From contig NZ_JAHRXJ010000011.1 in assembly GCF_019104765.1 (NCBI RefSeq), positions 496,001-560,000 of the forward strand: a stretch of 64,000 nucleotides of DNA, written 5' to 3'. The notes beneath the pieces were generated by a model, which saw nothing but the letters and a program-made list of their open reading frames with translations, searched no databases and was not told where the DNA came from. Made by a program: the position numbers and the translations under genes. Every line of letters begins with the position of its first letter. The first letter of the stretch is position 1. This stretch comes from Synechococcus sp. HK05. Lineage in GTDB: Bacteria; Cyanobacteriota; Cyanobacteriia; PCC-6307; Cyanobiaceae. This document shows positions 61,723 to 64,000 of the stretch, one piece after another.

Positions 61723-62853
61723 ATGACGGCAGACCGCAATGCCCTCGACCGGCTGTCTCCGGACCTCCCGTTCCCCAGCCCTCGCCCTGAGGTGGAGAGC
61801 TTGCACGCCTACAGCGCGCCGCTGGAGGGACGGCGCCAGATGTTGCGGCTCGACTTCAACGAGAACACCATTGGCCCCAGCCCGAAGGTGGTGGAGGCGT
61901 TGCGGGCGATTCCCGCTGATCACATCGCCATCTACCCCGAGTACGACGGTCTGCGGGAGGCTGTGATCGCCAACCTGAATCTGCCCTTGCAGCCCGATCA
62001 GATGGGGTTGTTCAACGGGGTGGATGCAGCGATCCACGCCATCTTTCATGCCTATGGCGACCGGGGTGCGACGTTGCTCACCACTGCGCCCACCTTTGGC
62101 TACTACACCCCCTGTGCCCAGATGCAGGGCATGGCGATCGAAGCCATTCCCTACGACGGCGAGACGTTCGCCTTCCCATTGGAACGCATCCGAGAGGCCC
62201 TGCTCCAGCCCCGCTCCGGCCAGCCGCCGCGCCTGCTGCTGATCTGCAATCCCAACAACCCCACCGGTACCCGTCTGGCACCCGAGCGGATCCTGGAGTT
62301 GGCGGCGGCTGCACCGCAGACCCTTGTGGTGGTGGATGAGCTCTATGAGGCCTTCACCGGCGACAGCGTGTTGCCCCAGGCCGATTTCACCGCTCTGCCC
62401 AACCTGCTGGTGCTGCGTTCCCTGGCCAAAACGGCCGGCCTGGCCGGCCTGCGCATCGGTTTTGCCATCGGCCACGCCGCCGTGGTGGATCGCATCAGCC
62501 GCGTCACCGGCCCTTACGACATCAACAGCTTTGCCGTCACGGCAGCCTTCGCTGCGTTGAAGGATCAGGCCTATGTGGATGCCTACGTGGCGGAGGTGAC
62601 CGAAGCTCGGGCCTGGCTGGCTGAGCAGTTGCGCTCTGCTGGCGTGCGCCACCATGTGGAGGGCGGCAACTACCTGCTGCTCTGGCCCCAGACCGACCCT
62701 GCCGCGGTGGATCAGGCTCTGCGTGAGGCCGGCATCCTGGTGCGCGCGATGACTGGCAAACCCCTGATTGATGGCTCGCTACGGGTGAGCATCGGCACCC
62801 GCGACCAGATGCAGCGCTTCTGGGCTACCTATCAGCGCATCACCTCGATCTGA
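61723..62853 (+). CDS. hisC: histidinol-phosphate aminotransferase
   Basis: 376 residues from ATG 61723, directly after argS. It is a fold-type-I PLP enzyme: LRLDFNENTIGPSPKVVEAL, NGVDAAIHAIFHAY, ICNPNNPTGT, VVVDELYEAFTG, and the PLP lysine in RSLAKTAGLAGLRIGFAIG. HisC converts imidazole acetol phosphate to histidinol phosphate. The N-terminal ~35 residues are Pro-rich and poorly conserved. The 3' end overlaps the convergent MBL gene by 22 bases. Other aminotransferase roles are possible but the whole motif set fits HisC. Confidence 0.87.
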   Translation: MTADRNALDRLSPDLPFPSPRPEVESLHAYSAPLEGRRQMLRLDFNENTIGPSPKVVEALRAIPADHIAIYPEYDGLREAVIANLNLPLQPDQMGLFNGVDAAIHAIFHAYGDRGATLLTTAPTFGYYTPCAQMQGMAIEAIPYDGETFAFPLERIREALLQPRSGQPPRLLLICNPNNPTGTRLAPERILELAAAAPQTLVVVDELYEAFTGDSVLPQADFTALPNLLVLRSLAKTAGLAGLRIGFAIGHAAVVDRISRVTGPYDINSFAVTAAFAALKDQAYVDAYVAEVTEARAWLAEQLRSAGVRHHVEGGNYLLLWPQTDPAAVDQALREAGILVRAMTGKPLIDGSLRVSIGTRDQMQRFWATYQRITSI

Positions 62854-63578
62854 GTGCCGTCGCTGAGGTTGGCGGGAAGGCTGAGCACCCGGCCCACCCG
62901 CTTCACCGGGGTGCCGCTCATGGCCTGGAGGAAGGGATCCACGCCGCTTTGATCACAGTCTTTCGGGGTGGTGCCGCTCACGTATTGCACCGGGATCACA
63001 CGCCGGGGATTGAGCTCGCGCACCACCGCGGCGGCTTCCACGCCGGTGTACACCTTTGCCCCGCCGCCCACGCCGATGATCAGCACATCGGGTTTGCCCA
63101 GCAGCACCTTGTCTTCTGGGTTCAGCGTGGCGGCGGTGCCGCCCAGATGGGCGAACTCCAGCCCGCCCTGCTTCCAGCGCCACAGGGTGGACTGGCCGAA
63201 GCGGCGCCCGCCGAAGCGATCGTGAGGGGCTGAGATGCCGTCGATTTTCAGGCCGGCTACCCGGTAGGAGCCGGGGCTGCTGAGCAGGCGGCCGCTAGCC
63301 ACGGGCGCTCCCTCATCCAAAAGGCGACTGCTGGCCAAAATCACGTTGGCGCTCACCCGTGGTTCTGCCAGGCCGGCAGCACAGCCCACAGCCTTGAACG
63401 GGTTGATCAGCACCGTGGCCCCGCCGCCGCGGATCAGCAGGGCGCTGTGGCCGTAGCTGGTGATCGTCACGCCGGTGTTGGCGCTGGCGGCCAGCGGCAG
63501 GGTGACGGCCGCCGCTGTCAGCAGGCGGATCGGCAACGAAGCGGTCTTGCGCAGAGCAACCATCGTCGGCAGGGCCAT
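62832..63578 (-). CDS. exported metallo-beta-lactamase-fold protein, degenerate metal site
   Basis: 248 residues with a signal peptide (LPIRLLTAAAVTLPLAASA). The fold is UlaG/MBL-like: VTITSYGHSALLIRGGGATVLINPF, GSYRVAGLKIDGISAPHDR, LEFAHLGGTAATL, DVLIIGVGGGAKVYTGVEAAAVVRELNPRRVIPVQY. The HxHxDH motif expected between strands is replaced by ILASSRLLDEG, and the usual HLGD is HLGG. Most zinc ligands are therefore missing, so it may be inactive or bind something else. It is located upstream of the amidotransferase gene on the same strand, 36 bases away. Confidence 0.8.
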   Translation of the reverse strand: MALPTMVALRKTASLPIRLLTAAAVTLPLAASANTGVTITSYGHSALLIRGGGATVLINPFKAVGCAAGLAEPRVSANVILASSRLLDEGAPVASGRLLSSPGSYRVAGLKIDGISAPHDRFGGRRFGQSTLWRWKQGGLEFAHLGGTAATLNPEDKVLLGKPDVLIIGVGGGAKVYTGVEAAAVVRELNPRRVIPVQYVSGTTPKDCDQSGVDPFLQAMSGTPVKRVGRVLSLPANLSDGTQIEVMR

Positions 63579-63614
63579 GGTGGAGCGGGTTGCCTGAAAT
63601 GCGTGGGCCGAACC

Positions 63615-64000
63615 CTAGCCCGCTGCTGCCTGGGCGAGGAAATTGCTGAGCAGTTGGTGGCCGTTCTGGGTGAGCACGCTCTCGGGGTGGAACTGCACCC
63701 CCTGCAGGTGCGGATACGTGCGGTGGCGCAGACCCATGATCGTGCCGTCGTCGAGCCAGGCCGTGATCTCGAGGCAGTCAGGCAGGGACTCGCGCTCAGC
63801 GATCAGGCTGTGATAGCGGGTCGCGGTGAGGGGGTTGGGCAGGCCGGCGAACACGCCCTGGCCTTCATGCAGCACCGGAGAGGTTTTGCCGTGCATCAGC
63901 TCCTTGGCGCGCACCACCTTGCCGCCATACACCTGGGCAATCGATTGATGGCCGAGGCACACCCCCAGGGTGGGGATGGTTGGGCTCAGCTCCCGCAACA
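63615..64000 (-). CDS. anthranilate/para-aminobenzoate synthase glutamine amidotransferase subunit, partial
   Basis: The C-terminal ~128 residues; the 5' end lies beyond the window. The class I amidotransferase nucleophile is in LGVCLGHQS, and the His-Glu pair in [11 protein letters not shown]. The segments [32 protein letters not shown] and [22 protein letters not shown] are typical of TrpG/PabA. It supplies ammonia to TrpE or PabB. Which partner it serves cannot be decided from this part; many cyanobacteria use one protein for both. Confidence 0.92.
   Translation of the reverse strand, partial: LRELSPTIPTLGVCLGHQSIAQVYGGKVVRAKELMHGKTSPVLHEGQGVFAGLPNPLTATRYHSLIAERESLPDCLEITAWLDDGTIMGLRHRTYPHLQGVQFHPESVLTQNGHQLLSNFLAQAAAG

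Overview
The window is high-GC chromosomal DNA from a picocyanobacterium of the Synechococcus/Cyanobium group. I base this on: a Synechococcus-like order of housekeeping genes (speA, ndk, thiO, gatB, coaE, argJ; then eno, gloA, clpB-type, secE, nusG, rplK, rplA, rplJ, rplL, rnhA, pyrD); several cyanobacteria-type families (DUF3747, an AMIN-secretin PilQ, a Nif11 domain, AarF/UbiB kinases); and dense, short-spaced coding with many GTG starts. The species assignment is inference. I see no rRNA, tRNA, CRISPR array or intact insertion sequence.

Layout. 1-6846: end of a Crp/Fnr-type regulator, arginine decarboxylase speA, a VapBC-type toxin-antitoxin pair, ndk, a DUF3307 membrane protein, thiO and gatB. 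6850-9733: an accessory patch with a low-GC two-domain 2OG-Fe(II) oxygenase behind a near-consensus promoter, and two small exported proteins. 9716-19874: coaE, argJ, a LysR-type regulator, two hypotheticals, an AarF/UbiB kinase, eno, gloA and a ClpB-type ATPase. 19947-23655: the secE-nusG-rplKA and rplJL cluster with an L10 leader and clear intrinsic terminators. 23790-26481: a DUF3747 protein, rnhA and pyrD. 26510-31632: type IV pilus assembly genes pilM-pilN-pilO-pilQ. 31635-34041: a low-GC RTX protein, a pentapeptide/TPR protein and a small exported protein. 34142-38406: CobD-like aminotransferase, murG, an exported protein, a 3-hydroxyisobutyrate dehydrogenase-family enzyme and an EF-hand protein. 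38535-41347: an OmpR/EnvZ-type two-component system followed by two tandem paralogous small exported proteins. 41411-50575: pgk, a universal stress protein, rbgA-type GTPase, rluD fused to a Nif11 domain, a double-ATPase peptide transporter protein, bifunctional rel and a ClC channel. 50576-53217: a low-GC insertion carrying an M10/RTX metalloprotease, ended by a degenerate second copy of the ClC 3' end. 53334-64000: mnmE, nadC, a three-gene signalling cluster (heme-binding HAMP sensor, PhnD-like lipoprotein, cyclase-kinase fusion), argS, hisC, a degenerate exported MBL-fold protein and the 3' part of a trpG/pabA-type amidotransferase.

The strongest leads are: (i) the two-component locus, where an exact 14-base element lies in opposite orientation about 65-70 bases upstream of both the regulator gene and the paired exported proteins, which resemble Spy/CpxP in layout; (ii) the tightly overlapping sensor, binding protein and cyclase-kinase cluster, in which the sensor has no output domain; (iii) the RluD-Nif11 fusion; (iv) the metalloprotease insertion flanked by ClC sequence and by 10-bp inverted repeats; and (v) a perfect complement of the conserved Yfr1 loop in the predicted 3' UTR of the DUF3747 gene. 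All starts and boundaries were read by eye; no database search or folding program was run.
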